The notes: generated by a model not told the origin, from the letters alone. A stretch of 64,000 nt of DNA from an uncultured Coriobacteriaceae bacterium (GCA_944321435.1 CALULH010000006.1:62001-126000); one strand, 5' to 3'; numbered from the stretch's first letter, positions 18,593-28,181 are shown. Numbers and translations are program-made.

Positions 18593-20602
18593 CTACTCCA
18601 ACTCGAAGGCGCCGGTATACAGCTGGTAGTACACGCCCTTCTTGGCGATAAGCTCGTCGTGGCTGCCGCGCTCGATGATGCGGCCGTGGTCCAGCACGAT
18701 GATCGCGTCGGAATTCTGCACGGTCGACAGGCGGTGCGCGATGACGAAGGTGGTGCGTCCGCTCATGAGCGCGTCCATGCCCTTCTGCACGATGGCCTCG
18801 GTGCGTGTGTCAATGGAGCTCGTGGCCTCGTCCAGGATCATGACCGGTGGGTCGGCAACGGCGGCGCGGCTGATGGAAAGCAGCTGGCGCTGGCCCTGGC
18901 TCAGGTTGGAACCGTTGTCGGTCAGCATGGTCTGGTAGCCCTCGGGCAGGCGGCGGATGAAGCCGTCGGCGCCGGCAAGCTTGGCCGCGGCGATGCACTC
19001 CTCGTCCGTGGCGTCCAGACGGCCGAAGCGGATGTTGTCCATAACGGTGCCGGTGAACAGGTTGACGTCCTGCAGCACCATGCCCAGGCTGCGGCGCAGG
19101 TCGCTCTTCTTGATCTTGTTGATGTTGATCCCGTCGTAGCGGATCTTGCCGTCGGCAATGTCGTAGAAGCGGTTGATGAGGTTGGTGATGGTGGTCTTGC
19201 CGGCACCCGTGGCACCCACGAACGCGATCTTCTGGCCCGGCTTGGCCCAGACGCTCACGTCGTGCAGGATGGTGTGGCCCGGCTTGTAGGCAAAGTCCAC
19301 GTTGTTCAAGCGCACGTCGCCCTCGAGCGGCACGAGCTCGGTGGTGCCGTCGTGGTGCGGGTGCTTCCACGCCCAGCGGCCGGACTTGGTGTCGGTCGTC
19401 TCGACGAGCTTGCCGTTGACCATCTTGGTGTTGACCAGCGTCACGTAGCCCTCGTCCTGCTCGGGCACCTCGTCCATGAGCTCGAAGATGCGCTCAGCAC
19501 CTGCGAGGCCCATGACCACGGCGTTGATCTGCTGGGAGATCTGGCCGATCTGGCCGGCAAACTGGCGCGTCATGTTGAGGAACGGCACCGTGACGGCGAT
19601 GGAGAAGCCGAGACCCGAGATCGAGACGTTGGGGATGCCCATCTCGATGAAGACGCCGCCCACCAGGGCCACGATGACGTACATGAGGTTGCCCAGGTTC
19701 ATGAGAATGGGGCCCAGGGTGTTGGTGTACATGTTGGCGGCGCGGGATGCGCGGAAGAGCGCCTCGTTGCGCACGTCGAAGTCCTCCTGGGCGGCCTGCT
19801 CGTGGCAGAAGACCTTGACCACGCGCTGGCCGTTCATGATCTCCTCGACATGGCCCTCGACGATGCCGATCTCGCGCTGCTGGGCCACGAAGTTGCGGGC
19901 CGAACGGCCGCCCAGCTGCTTGGTCATGTAGGCCATGAACAGCACGCCGGCCACGACCACCAGGCACATCCACACGCTGTAGTACAGCATGACGCAGACC
20001 ACGGAGACGCAGGTGACGAGCGTCAGCGTGATGTTGGGCAGCGACTGGCCGATCATCTGGCGCAGGGCGTCGATGTCGTTGGTGTAATGGCTCATGATGT
20101 CGCCGCGCTGGTGCTGGTCGAAGTAGCTGATCGGCAGGTCCTGCATGTGGTCGAAGAGCTTCTCGCGGAACTTCTCGAGCGAGCCCTGCGTGATAACGGC
20201 CATGCAGCGCGTCCAGGTGAAGTTCAGCACGAGCGACACCACGTAGATGCCGATGAGCGTGAGCACGAGCGAGCCGATGGCGCCGGACACGGAGGCCCAG
20301 TCGCCGGACTCCCAGGTGGCGGTCACGATCTCGAGCGCGCGCTGCATGAAGGTCGCGGGCAGCGACGAGAGGATGGCCGAAACCACGATGCAGCAGATCA
20401 CCAGCGGCAGGAGCTTGGGATAGAACGAGAAGAGCGTGCCGATGAGGCGAGCCAGGGTCTTGCCGCGCACGCCCGTGGTCTTGGGAGCGGGCTTCTGGCG
20501 CCCGGCAACGTTCTGGCGCTGGGGCTCGGGGTCCTTCTCGACGGGGCGGTTGACGCCCGTCACGTTCTTGAATGCCGTAGCGGCGGCGTTGCTATCGCTC
20601 AT
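18593..20602 (-). CDS. Heterodimeric ABC exporter, consensus-site half (LmrD/TM288-like)
   Basis: This 669-residue half-transporter has six TM helices and an NBD with Walker A GATGAGKTT, signature NLSQGQRQL, Walker B MILDEATS and H-loop IAHRLST. All catalytic residues are canonical, so it forms the active ATP site of the pair. A ~60-residue charged N-terminal leader precedes TM1. It starts at ATG 20602 after GGGAGGTGC, overlapping the upstream partner gene by 11 bases. The substrate is unknown; multidrug or peptide export is typical. Confidence 0.93.
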   Translation of the reverse strand: MSDSNAAATAFKNVTGVNRPVEKDPEPQRQNVAGRQKPAPKTTGVRGKTLARLIGTLFSFYPKLLPLVICCIVVSAILSSLPATFMQRALEIVTATWESGDWASVSGAIGSLVLTLIGIYVVSLVLNFTWTRCMAVITQGSLEKFREKLFDHMQDLPISYFDQHQRGDIMSHYTNDIDALRQMIGQSLPNITLTLVTCVSVVCVMLYYSVWMCLVVVAGVLFMAYMTKQLGGRSARNFVAQQREIGIVEGHVEEIMNGQRVVKVFCHEQAAQEDFDVRNEALFRASRAANMYTNTLGPILMNLGNLMYVIVALVGGVFIEMGIPNVSISGLGFSIAVTVPFLNMTRQFAGQIGQISQQINAVVMGLAGAERIFELMDEVPEQDEGYVTLVNTKMVNGKLVETTDTKSGRWAWKHPHHDGTTELVPLEGDVRLNNVDFAYKPGHTILHDVSVWAKPGQKIAFVGATGAGKTTITNLINRFYDIADGKIRYDGININKIKKSDLRRSLGMVLQDVNLFTGTVMDNIRFGRLDATDEECIAAAKLAGADGFIRRLPEGYQTMLTDNGSNLSQGQRQLLSISRAAVADPPVMILDEATSSIDTRTEAIVQKGMDALMSGRTTFVIAHRLSTVQNSDAIIVLDHGRIIERGSHDELIAKKGVYYQLYTGAFELE

Positions 20603-22388
20603 CTGCAGCACCTCCCTTCGCGGTCTGATCATCTGCGGCGGGAGCCTCGTCGGCATCCGCGCCGGAGCGGTTCTGGCTCTCGTAGGTGTCACGGTAGATG
20701 TCGCAGGTCTTCAGGAGCTCGTCGTGCGTGCCCAGCCCTGCGATATGCCCGTTGTCGAGCACCAGGATGCGATCGGCATCCTGCACGGAGCTCGTGCGCT
20801 GTGCGATGATGATCTTGGTGGTCTCGGGCAGGTAGCTCTTCAGGCCCTCGCGGATCAGCGCGTCGGTCTTGGTGTCCACGGCGCTGGTGGAGTCGTCCAG
20901 GATGAGCACCTTGGGGTGCTTGAGCAGGGCGCGCGCGATGCACAGGCGCTGCTTCTGGCCGCCGGAGACGTTGGTGCCGCCTTGCTCGATGTAGGTGTCG
21001 TACTTCTTGGGGAACGTCTGGATGAACTCGTCGGCCTGGGCGAGCTTGCAGACCTCGACGAGCTCGTCGTAGGTCGCGTCCGGATCGCCCCAACGCAGGT
21101 TCTCCTTGATGGTGCCCGAGAAGAGCACGTTCTTCTGCAGCACCACGGCGACGTTGTTGCGCAGGAAGTCCAGGTCGTAGTCGCGCACGTCGACGCCGCC
21201 GACTTTGACGGAGCCCTCGGTCACGTCGTACAGGCGGCTGATGAGGTTGACGAGCGACGTCTTAGCCGAGCCCGTGCCGCCCATGACGCCGATCGTCTCG
21301 CCCGAGCGAATGTGCAGATCGATATCGGCGAGGGCGCGATGCTCGGCCTTCTTGGAGTACTTGAACGTCACGTGGTCGAAGTCGATGGAGCCGTCGGCCA
21401 TCTCGCACACCGGATGCTCCGGGTTCTCGATGGTGGGCTCGGTCTCGATGACCTCGACGATACGCTCGGCGGACTCCTGCGCCATGGTGATCATGGCGAA
21501 GACCATGGACACCATCATGAGCGCCATGAGGATCATGAAGCCGTAGGTGGTCAGCGCGGAGAACTGGCCCACGTTCAGCAGCGTGCCGCGGCTGGAGATG
21601 ATGAGGTAGCTGCCGAACTGGATGACCACCACGAACACCGTGTACACGGCGAAGTTCATCATGGGCGTATTGAGCGCGAGGATCTTCTCGGCGCGGGTGA
21701 AGTCGCGGCAGACGTCGCGGGCGGCGCGGCCGAACTTCTCCTTCTCGTAATCCTGGCGCACGTAGCTCTTGACGTCGCGCATGCCGGTGACGTTCTCCTC
21801 GATGGACTCGTTCAGCGCATCGTACTTGCGGAAAACCGAGCGGAAGATGGGGTGCACCGTGCGGACTACCTTGTACAGGCCGAAGCCCAGGATCGGAACG
21901 ATGATCACGAAGACGAGCGCCATGGGGCCGGCCATGATGAACGCCATGACGATGCCCGCGATGAGCAGGAGCGGGCAGCGCACGGCCGTGCGGATGATCA
22001 TCATGTAGGCCAGCTGGACGTTGGTGATGTCAGTGGTGAGGCGCGTCACCAGCGAGCTGGCGGAAAACTGGTCGATGTTGGCGAAGCTGAAGCGCTGCAC
22101 CGCGGCGAAGACGTCGTGGCGCAGGTTCTTGGCGAAGCCGCAGCTGGCCTCGGAGCAGGTGATGCCCGCGCCGATGCCGAAGCACAGCGACAGGAGCGCC
22201 ATGCCGACGAGGATCGCGGCGTACGGCAGCAGGTCGTCGAGCCCCGCGCCCGCCTGGATGGCGTTGATGAGCTGGGCCGTCACGAAGGGAATAGCCACCT
22301 CCATCACGACCTCGCCCGTCACGATGATCGGCGTGGCGATGGCTGCCTTCCGATACTCGCGAATACTCTGCATTAACGTTTTAAGCAT
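20592..22388 (-). CDS. Heterodimeric ABC exporter, degenerate-site half (LmrC/TM287-like)
   Basis: This 598-residue half-transporter starts at ATG 22388 after AGGGAGG. The NBD shows the hallmarks of the degenerate partner: Walker B ILDDSTS (Asp for the catalytic Glu) and Gln in place of the H-loop His (IIAQRTSS), while the signature VSGGQKQRL is intact. Walker A reads GGTGSAKTS, with Ala for the last Gly of GxxGxGK. That is unusual even for this class. A structured leader with a terminator precedes the gene. Confidence 0.93.
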   Translation of the reverse strand: MLKTLMQSIREYRKAAIATPIIVTGEVVMEVAIPFVTAQLINAIQAGAGLDDLLPYAAILVGMALLSLCFGIGAGITCSEASCGFAKNLRHDVFAAVQRFSFANIDQFSASSLVTRLTTDITNVQLAYMMIIRTAVRCPLLLIAGIVMAFIMAGPMALVFVIIVPILGFGLYKVVRTVHPIFRSVFRKYDALNESIEENVTGMRDVKSYVRQDYEKEKFGRAARDVCRDFTRAEKILALNTPMMNFAVYTVFVVVIQFGSYLIISSRGTLLNVGQFSALTTYGFMILMALMMVSMVFAMITMAQESAERIVEVIETEPTIENPEHPVCEMADGSIDFDHVTFKYSKKAEHRALADIDLHIRSGETIGVMGGTGSAKTSLVNLISRLYDVTEGSVKVGGVDVRDYDLDFLRNNVAVVLQKNVLFSGTIKENLRWGDPDATYDELVEVCKLAQADEFIQTFPKKYDTYIEQGGTNVSGGQKQRLCIARALLKHPKVLILDDSTSAVDTKTDALIREGLKSYLPETTKIIIAQRTSSVQDADRILVLDNGHIAGLGTHDELLKTCDIYRDTYESQNRSGADADEAPAADDQTAKGGAADER

Positions 22389-22434
22389 CCATAAACCTCC
22401 CTGGATCCCTCTCCCCCGCAGGGGCGCGCCCGGC

Positions 22435-22465
22435 AAAAAAGAGAGCCGCCTTGCGGCGGGCTCTC
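22435..22465 (-). terminator. Intrinsic terminator in the leader of the ABC exporter operon
   Basis: GAGAGCC/GGCTCTC and GCC/GGC arms (22441-22450 and 22455-22465) are followed on the minus strand by six U (22440-22435). It stands 47 bases ahead of the exporter start codon, so it is either the distant lysR terminator or a transcription attenuator. Confidence 0.75.
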
Positions 22466-22576
22466 GTGGGTGGACTCTGCGCAAAAACACCGCGCCCGCG
22501 CATCCCGGGGACCCTGCTCCGATCTCCCTCGGCGCGAACGCGGCGTTACGGGCCTTTGTGCCGTCCACCGACGCGC

Positions 22577-22615
22577 TTACGCGCTGGCCGAACGTGTGCC
22601 CAAATACGTACACAT
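22577..22615 (-). CDS. Possible leader peptide (12 codons) of the exporter operon
   Basis: A short frame reading MCTYLGTRSASA lies upstream of the terminator. The complementary segments GGTGGAC (about 22565-22559) and GTCCACC (about 22478-22472) flank the space between it and the hairpin. This layout recalls ribosome-mediated attenuation of drug exporters such as bmrCD. No good ribosome site is seen, so this is tentative. Confidence 0.3.
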   Translation of the reverse strand: MCTYLGTRSASA

Positions 22616-22618
22616 GAA

Positions 22619-22647
22619 ATGCTAAGAGCATCCTGAGGCGAATGCAA
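22619..22647 (-). promoter_or_regulatory. Candidate promoter of the exporter leader
   Basis: On the minus strand, TTGCAT (22647-22642) and TAGCAT (22624-22619) are 17 bases apart. A transcript from here would have a ~220-nt leader before the exporter start. Confidence 0.45.
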
Positions 22648-22781
22648 GGTGCCTTCCTTATCGTATGCGACGCTATGCACAGAAGATTCACAATAGGGCG
22701 AGAAGCCCCTGGTCAAACCGTGAAACTGAAAGGCGCCCGAGGGGATCGGGAGGCCGTCTTGCCAAGGCGCTTGGGCAGGGT

Positions 22782-23681
22782 CTACGAGCTTGCGAGCTCA
22801 TCTGCCAGAGCCTTGACGAAGGCGTTCACCAGCGCGGGACGCCGGCCGCGGCGCACGCGCACGCCGAACGCAATGGGGGCAAGCCCCTCGACCGGGATAG
22901 CCACAAGGTCCGGTTGACGCGCGGCGGGGATATCGGGCAGCAGCGTGAAGGCCACGCCCGCGCGGGCCAACGCCAGGCACACCTCCACGTTGGCGCCCAT
23001 CATGACCTGGGACGTGTCCACCCGCATGGCAACCTGGCGCTGCGCCCGCACCAACGCCTCGGCGCAGTGATGCGGGTCGCCCACCGCTATGCGGCCCGCG
23101 CGCAGCAGGTCCTCGACGCACAGGGGGCCGCCCGCGCGGGAGGCCAGCGGATGGTCGCGCGCGCTCACGCACACCACCGGCAGGTCGGCCAAGCGCAGCA
23201 AGGTGGTCGCATTGCTCGGAGCCTCCGCCGGATCGCGGTACTCCGGGACCACGTCGATCGAGCCGTTCTCTAGCATGTCGCGCAAAGAGGAGGCCGGCCC
23301 CATGCGCAGCACCGGGTCGAAATCCGGATCCGCCGCATGCAGGGTTCGCAGCGCGGGGACAACCAGCTGCCCTTCCAACCCGTCGTGCACGCCGATCTTG
23401 ATCGTGTGCTCGGTCGAGCCGGAGCCCCCTTGCGCCAGCTGCGCCCGCGAGCGCGCCTCAAGGTCCAGTATCTCGTAGGCGTAGCCCAGAAACACCATGC
23501 CGTCTTCGGTGAGGCGCACGGTGCGGGTGCTGCGCGTAAGGAGCGCGCAGCCCAACTCGTCCTCGAGCGCCTTTATCTGGTGGCTCACCGTGGGTTGGGA
23601 CACGTGCAGGTTCTCCGCCGCCCGCGAGAAGCTCAAGGTGGTCGCGACCTCGGCGAAGCACGAAAGCTGCATGCTGTTCAC
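22782..23681 (-). CDS. LysR-family transcriptional regulator
   Basis: The 299-residue protein has the LysR winged HTH (FAEVATTLSFSRAAENLHVSQPTVSHQIKALEDELG) and a two-lobed periplasmic-binding-like effector domain. It is transcribed away from the collapsed ABC locus at 23831, sharing an AT-rich divergent region, so it probably once controlled that exporter. Whether it still has a useful target is uncertain. The downstream ABC operon on its own strand, about 390 bases away, is an alternative. The effector is unknown. Confidence 0.9.
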   Translation of the reverse strand: MNSMQLSCFAEVATTLSFSRAAENLHVSQPTVSHQIKALEDELGCALLTRSTRTVRLTEDGMVFLGYAYEILDLEARSRAQLAQGGSGSTEHTIKIGVHDGLEGQLVVPALRTLHAADPDFDPVLRMGPASSLRDMLENGSIDVVPEYRDPAEAPSNATTLLRLADLPVVCVSARDHPLASRAGGPLCVEDLLRAGRIAVGDPHHCAEALVRAQRQVAMRVDTSQVMMGANVEVCLALARAGVAFTLLPDIPAARQPDLVAIPVEGLAPIAFGVRVRRGRRPALVNAFVKALADELASS

Positions 23682-23830
23682 AGGCCTCTCCCCCCCTTGA
23701 TCGTTTAATAGAAATTAATTATAACTATTTCCTATAAGTGATAGAAATAACGACAGATAAAGAGCGCAGGAGTCCGTCAATACTTAATACCGCCAACAAA
23801 GTGGAATGCCAAATCACAAGGAGGTATCGC
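23682..23830. promoter_or_regulatory. AT-rich divergent promoter region between lysR and the ABC remnant
   Basis: About 60 bases (23703-23763) are strikingly AT-rich, with repeated ATAGAAAT-like words (23707, 23750) around AATTAATTATAACTATTTCC. This is the expected place for a LysR site and two promoters. A strong AAGGAGGT ribosome site at 23818-23825 still precedes the broken ABC frame. Confidence 0.45.
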
Positions 23831-25898
23831 ATGCGGCACATGCTCAGCTGCTTCGGGCGTTTTGGAAAAGACGCCGTGCTCATGCTGCTGCGCGTCGGGC
23901 TGCGCTCCCCCATCATGCTCGTGGCGAGCCTCGCCGCCGCCGTCAGCATATCCGCCCGTCTGAGCTGGATCTTCGCCGCAGCCATCGTGTTTCTCGCCCT
24001 GGCGCTCGGCGCGATCATGATCGTCGCCAACCGGCACTTCTCGCAGGTGTTCGACACCTACGACGACCTCAACGCCAGCGTTCAGGAAAACGTCGGCGCC
24101 ATCCGCGTGGTCAAGGCGTTCGTGCGCGAGGGGCACGAGAACTCCAAGTTCCGCGCGGCCGCCGAGAAGCTCTACCGCCGGTTTGTCTCGGCCGAGGGCT
24201 TGGTTGCGCTCAACAACCCCGCCATGTTCGGTGGACTTCGACCATGTGAGCTTCTCCTACGCCCACGGCACAGGCGAGAGCGTGCTCCAAGACATCGACC
24301 TGCACATCAGGAGCGGCGAGACGATCGGCATTATCGGCGGCACCGGATCGGGCAAGTCGAGCCTGGTGAGCCTCATCTGCCGCCTGTACGACGCCGACGA
24401 GGGCACCGTGGGCGTAGGCGGGCACGACGTGCGCTCCTATGACCTGGACGGCCTGCGCAACAACGTGGCCATGGTTCTGCAGGTGGTGAACTCGCTCGTC
24501 ACGCTGGTGGTGACGTTCGTCTCCATGGTGACGCTCGACGTGCCGCTCACCGTGCTGTCCGTGGCCATGGTCTGCCTCATGCTGGTGGTCACCAAGCGCG
24601 TTTCGCGCCTATCGGGACGCTACTTCGCCGCACAGCAGCGCGACCTGGGAGAGCTCGACGGCTTTATCGAGGAGATGATGGACGGGCAGAAGGTCGTGAA
24701 GGTCTTCTGCCATGAGGACGAGGCCCGCTCGGACTTCCGCGCCGTGAACGACCGGCTGCGCGAGAGCTCCCACCAGGCCAACCTCTTCTCCAATATCATC
24801 ATGCCCCTGAACGCCAACATCGGCAACCTGTCCTACGTGCTGGTAACGGCGGTGGGCGCGCTCATGGCGTTGGAAGGGATGTCGGGCCTTACGCTCGGCG
24901 CGTTGGTGAGCTTCATCACGCTCAACAAGAACTTCTCGCAGCCCATCACGCAGATAAGCCAGCAGATGACCTTCGTGACCACGGCGGCCGCCGGATCCGA
25001 GCGCATCTTCGCGTTGCTGGACGAGCAACCCGAGGAGGACCACGGTTACGTGGAGCTGGTATGCGCCCGCGTGTTGCCGGACGGCAGCGTGGAGCCGTGC
25101 GAGGAGCGCACCGACCTTTGGGCCTGGAAGCACCCGCACCGCGACGGCACCGTGACCTACGAGCGCCTGAAGGGCGCCATCGAGCTCGACCATGTGGACT
25201 TTGGCTACACGCCCGAGAAATGCGTGCTGCACGACATAAGCCTCGCCGCCAAACCCGGCCAGAAGGTGGCCTTCGTGGGATCCACGGGCGCGGGCAAGAC
25301 TACGATTACCAATTTGATTAATCGGTTCTACGACATCGACGACGGAAAGATCCGCTACGACGGCATCAACGTCAACAAGATCAAGAAGGAGGACCTGCGC
25401 CGCAGCCTGGGTATCGTGCTGCAGGACACGCACCTGTTCACGGGCACGGTGATGGACAACATCCGCTACGGGCGCCTGGACGCCACCGACGAAGAGTGCG
25501 TGGCGGCCGCCAAGCTCGCCGGCGCCGACGGCTTCATCCGCCGCCTGCCCAACGGGTACCAGACGGTCATCTCCGGCGACGGGGCGAGCCTGAGCCAGGG
25601 GCAGTGCCAGCTTTTGGCCATCGCCCGCGCCGCGGTGGCAGATCCGCCGGCGCTGATTTTGGACGAGGCCACCTCGAGCATCGACACGCGCACCGAGGAG
25701 ATCGTGCGGCGCGGCATGGACGCGCTCATGGCATGGCGCACCACGTTCGTGATCGCGCACCGGCTCTCAACCGTCAAGAACGCCGACCTCATCTGCGTCA
25801 TGGAGCAGGGCCGCATCATCGAGTGCGGCAGCCACGACGAGCTGATGGCCCAGCGCGGTCGCTACTGGCAGCTCTACACCGGCGGCCTGGAGGAGTAG
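23831..25898 (+). pseudogene. Collapsed heterodimeric ABC exporter locus (chimeric remnant of two genes)
   Basis: Three blocks of a former exporter pair survive. Block 1 (23831 to about 24230) encodes the middle TM part of an LmrC-like half, from RSPIMLVASLAA to VALNNPAMF, joined directly to an intact start codon. Block 2 (about 24230-24482, shifted frame) is the first part of its NBD (VDFDHVSFSYAHG, Walker A GGTGSGKSS, ending at the Q-loop VAMVLQ). Block 3 (about 24483-25898) begins inside the TM domain of an LmrD-like half (VVNSLVTLVVTF) and runs through a complete NBD (GSTGAGKTT, LSQGQCQL, LILDEATS). Blocks 2 and 3 are in frame. The N-termini, half of one TMD and most of one NBD are missing, so export is unlikely. 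Confidence 0.85.
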
Positions 25899-25979
25899 GG
25901 CTCTCTATCCCGGCGGCCTTCCCAGATGCTGCGCGGAAGCCGTTATACAATTGGTCTCATCAGCTACCAAGGAGGCCTC

Positions 25980-27113
25980 ATGACTGCACCCGCCGCCCAA
26001 AACGATGCCGCGCGCTGGCCCAACACGCTGGAAACCGCCCGCCTTATCCTGCGCCCCTGGCGCGACTCGGACGCCGAGCTGGCGTTCCCCTTCATGCACG
26101 ACCCCGACGTCGGCCCACGCGCCGGCTGGCCGCCCCACCGCACCGTAGAGGAAAGCCGCCAGATCGTACGCGACGTGCTGGCCGTACCCGAGAACTACGC
26201 CATTACGCTCAAGCGCCTGGCCCCGTTTGACCTGCCCATCGGCACCATCGGGCTCATTCCCTCCGAGAAGAGCACCGTTGCGGGCCCCAACGAGGCGGAG
26301 GTGGGTTACTGGGTGGGACGCCCCTTCTGGGGCCACGGCATCACGCCCGAAGCCACCATCGAGATCATCCGCCATGCCTTTGAGGACCTGGGCCTCAGCG
26401 CCGTGTGGTGCGTGTACTACGAGGGCAACGAGCAGAGCCACCGCGTGGCGCAGAAGGCGGGCTTCTCGCCCCACCACGTGGTGAAAGACGCGCCGCGTCC
26501 CCTCATGGGCGACACCGCGACCGAATACGCCACCCGCCTTACGCGCGCCGAGTGGGAGCTGGGGCAGCGGAAGGATCCGACCGACGCCGCCACGCGCACC
26601 GCGCAGCAAGAGGAGCGCGAGAGGATCGAACGCGCCATGGGCACCGTGGCGCGCATCCGCTCGGGCGGGCAAACCGGCTCTGATCGCGGCGCGCTGGACG
26701 CTGCCCGCGTCGCCGGCGTGCCCATCTGCGGATGGTGCCCGGCAGGCGGCCTTGCCGAGGACATGCCGCAGGCTCCCGGGCTTCTCGCCCCCTACCCCGA
26801 GCTTGAGGAGACGCCCAGCGCAGGCTACATGCAGCGCACCGCCTGGAACGTGCGCGACGCGCACGCCACGCTGGTGGTCTCGCCAGACGGGGTGGAGCCC
26901 AACAGCGGCACGAGCGCCACCGTGGACCTCGCCCGTGCCTACGGCCGGCCCGTCTTTGTGGCCGACCGCCTTGACGACCTGCCGGCTATCCGCGCCTGGC
27001 TGGCTGAGACGGGACGCGACCTCACCCTCAACGTGGCAGGTCCGCGCGGATCCAAGGTCCCCACCGCCTACGCCATGACGTACGACCTGGTAACCAGGCT
27101 GCTGCGGGGATAG
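25980..27113 (+). CDS. GNAT acetyltransferase fused to a molybdenum-carrier-like (SLOG) domain
   Basis: Residues 1-190 are a RimJ/RimL-type GNAT (ETARLILRPWRDSDAE, EVGYWVGRPFWGHGI for acetyl-CoA, and a YEGNEQSHRVAQKAGF block). After a short helical linker, residues ~220-375 match the putative molybdenum carrier family of the Rossmann-like SLOG clan (IRSGGQTGSDRGALDAA, GWCPAGGLAED, GTSATVDLARAYGRPV). SLOG domains bind nucleotides or ligands. Metal binding here is only by family name. ATG 25980 follows AAGGAGG. The fusion is uncommon in my knowledge, and its substrate is unknown. Confidence 0.85.
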   Translation: MTAPAAQNDAARWPNTLETARLILRPWRDSDAELAFPFMHDPDVGPRAGWPPHRTVEESRQIVRDVLAVPENYAITLKRLAPFDLPIGTIGLIPSEKSTVAGPNEAEVGYWVGRPFWGHGITPEATIEIIRHAFEDLGLSAVWCVYYEGNEQSHRVAQKAGFSPHHVVKDAPRPLMGDTATEYATRLTRAEWELGQRKDPTDAATRTAQQEERERIERAMGTVARIRSGGQTGSDRGALDAARVAGVPICGWCPAGGLAEDMPQAPGLLAPYPELEETPSAGYMQRTAWNVRDAHATLVVSPDGVEPNSGTSATVDLARAYGRPVFVADRLDDLPAIRAWLAETGRDLTLNVAGPRGSKVPTAYAMTYDLVTRLLRG

Positions 27114-27178
27114 GGGCAGCGCCGGGCTGCGGGCGGCAGCTCTTCTCGCATACCCTTCTAACCGCGGCGAGGGACGCC

Positions 27179-28027
27179 TTACTGCGCGCGCTTACGGCCG
27201 CAAGCCGCCCAATAACCCAGGCCCACCACCACTACGCCGCCCAGCAGGTTGCCGAGGGTGGCCGCCGAGAGGTTCAGCGCCATGGCGGCGGGGGTCAGCG
27301 CCTCCGCGCCGGCCACGGCGGCGCCATAGCCGGCCGCCTTCGCGATGAGCCCCATGGGCAGGAAGAACATGTTGGCCACGCAGTGCTCAAAACCCAGGAC
27401 CACGAAAGTGGAGATGGGCAGAATGATGCCGATGACCTTGTCGGTTGCGGAACGGGCGCCGAAGCCGATCCACACCGCCAGGCACACCAGGATATTGCAG
27501 AGCACGCCGCGGAAAAACGCAGTGCACCAGGGCAGGGCGGCCTTACCTGCCGCGATGCTGACCATGGCATCGCCCACGGCCCCGCCGTTGAGCGAGGCGG
27601 TGTTTGCCAAATAGAGCAGCGCGGCGATGATGAGCGATCCCGCAAAGTTGCCGATCCACACCACCGCCCAATTGCGCAGCATGCCGGAAAGGCTGATCTT
27701 GCGAGACACCACCCCGATAACCATGAGCGAGTTGCCCGTGAAAAGCTCGGCCCCGCAAAGGAGCACCATCACGAGCCCGACGCAGAACGTGAGCGCCCCC
27801 AACACGCGCTGAACGCCGAAGCTGAGCGAAGCGTCGCTGGTCACCGCCGTGAAGAACGACGCGCCGAACGCGATGAACATGCCGGCGAAGACGGCGAGAA
27901 CCACCAGGCGCGTGAGCGGCATGGTGGCTTTGGCCACGGAAACCTGCTCGACCTTCTGCTCGATCTCGTCGGGCGAGAGGGCGGCCGTCTGCGCAAAGGC
28001 AGCGGGCCTTTCATCGGAACGGGACAT
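27179..28027 (-). CDS. Formate/nitrite transporter family channel
   Basis: This 282-residue FNT channel (FocA/NirC type) has six TM segments. The family's TM2 and pore blocks are visible (GAELFTGNSLMV, GFEHCVANMFFLP). It probably exports formate in a fermenter, though nitrite or hydrosulfide cannot be excluded. The start at ATG 28027 has a GAAAGGAG upstream and drops 11 doubtful residues. No pfl or formate dehydrogenase gene is nearby. Confidence 0.93.
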   Translation of the reverse strand: MSRSDERPAAFAQTAALSPDEIEQKVEQVSVAKATMPLTRLVVLAVFAGMFIAFGASFFTAVTSDASLSFGVQRVLGALTFCVGLVMVLLCGAELFTGNSLMVIGVVSRKISLSGMLRNWAVVWIGNFAGSLIIAALLYLANTASLNGGAVGDAMVSIAAGKAALPWCTAFFRGVLCNILVCLAVWIGFGARSATDKVIGIILPISTFVVLGFEHCVANMFFLPMGLIAKAAGYGAAVAGAEALTPAAMALNLSAATLGNLLGGVVVVGLGYWAACGRKRAQ

Positions 28028-28113
28028 GCGGGCTCCTTTCACGAGCGCCGCGCATGGCAATGCGGCGCGTTGCGGTCAACCGGCCGTAATTGTACACGAG
28101 CGGCCCACATACG

Positions 28114-28146
28114 AGAACGGCGCGGCCCTGGGGACCGCGCCGTTCT
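28114..28146. terminator. 12-bp perfect hairpin between FNT and tailed-protein genes
   Basis: AGAACGGCGCGG at 28114-28125 pairs exactly with CCGCGCCGTTCT at 28135-28146. It lies 36 bases beyond the stop of the tailed protein on the minus strand. It has no U-tract. Confidence 0.6.
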
Positions 28147-28181
28147 GCGTGCGTTCTCTGTCCGCGCTGCGCGCGGTTCCG

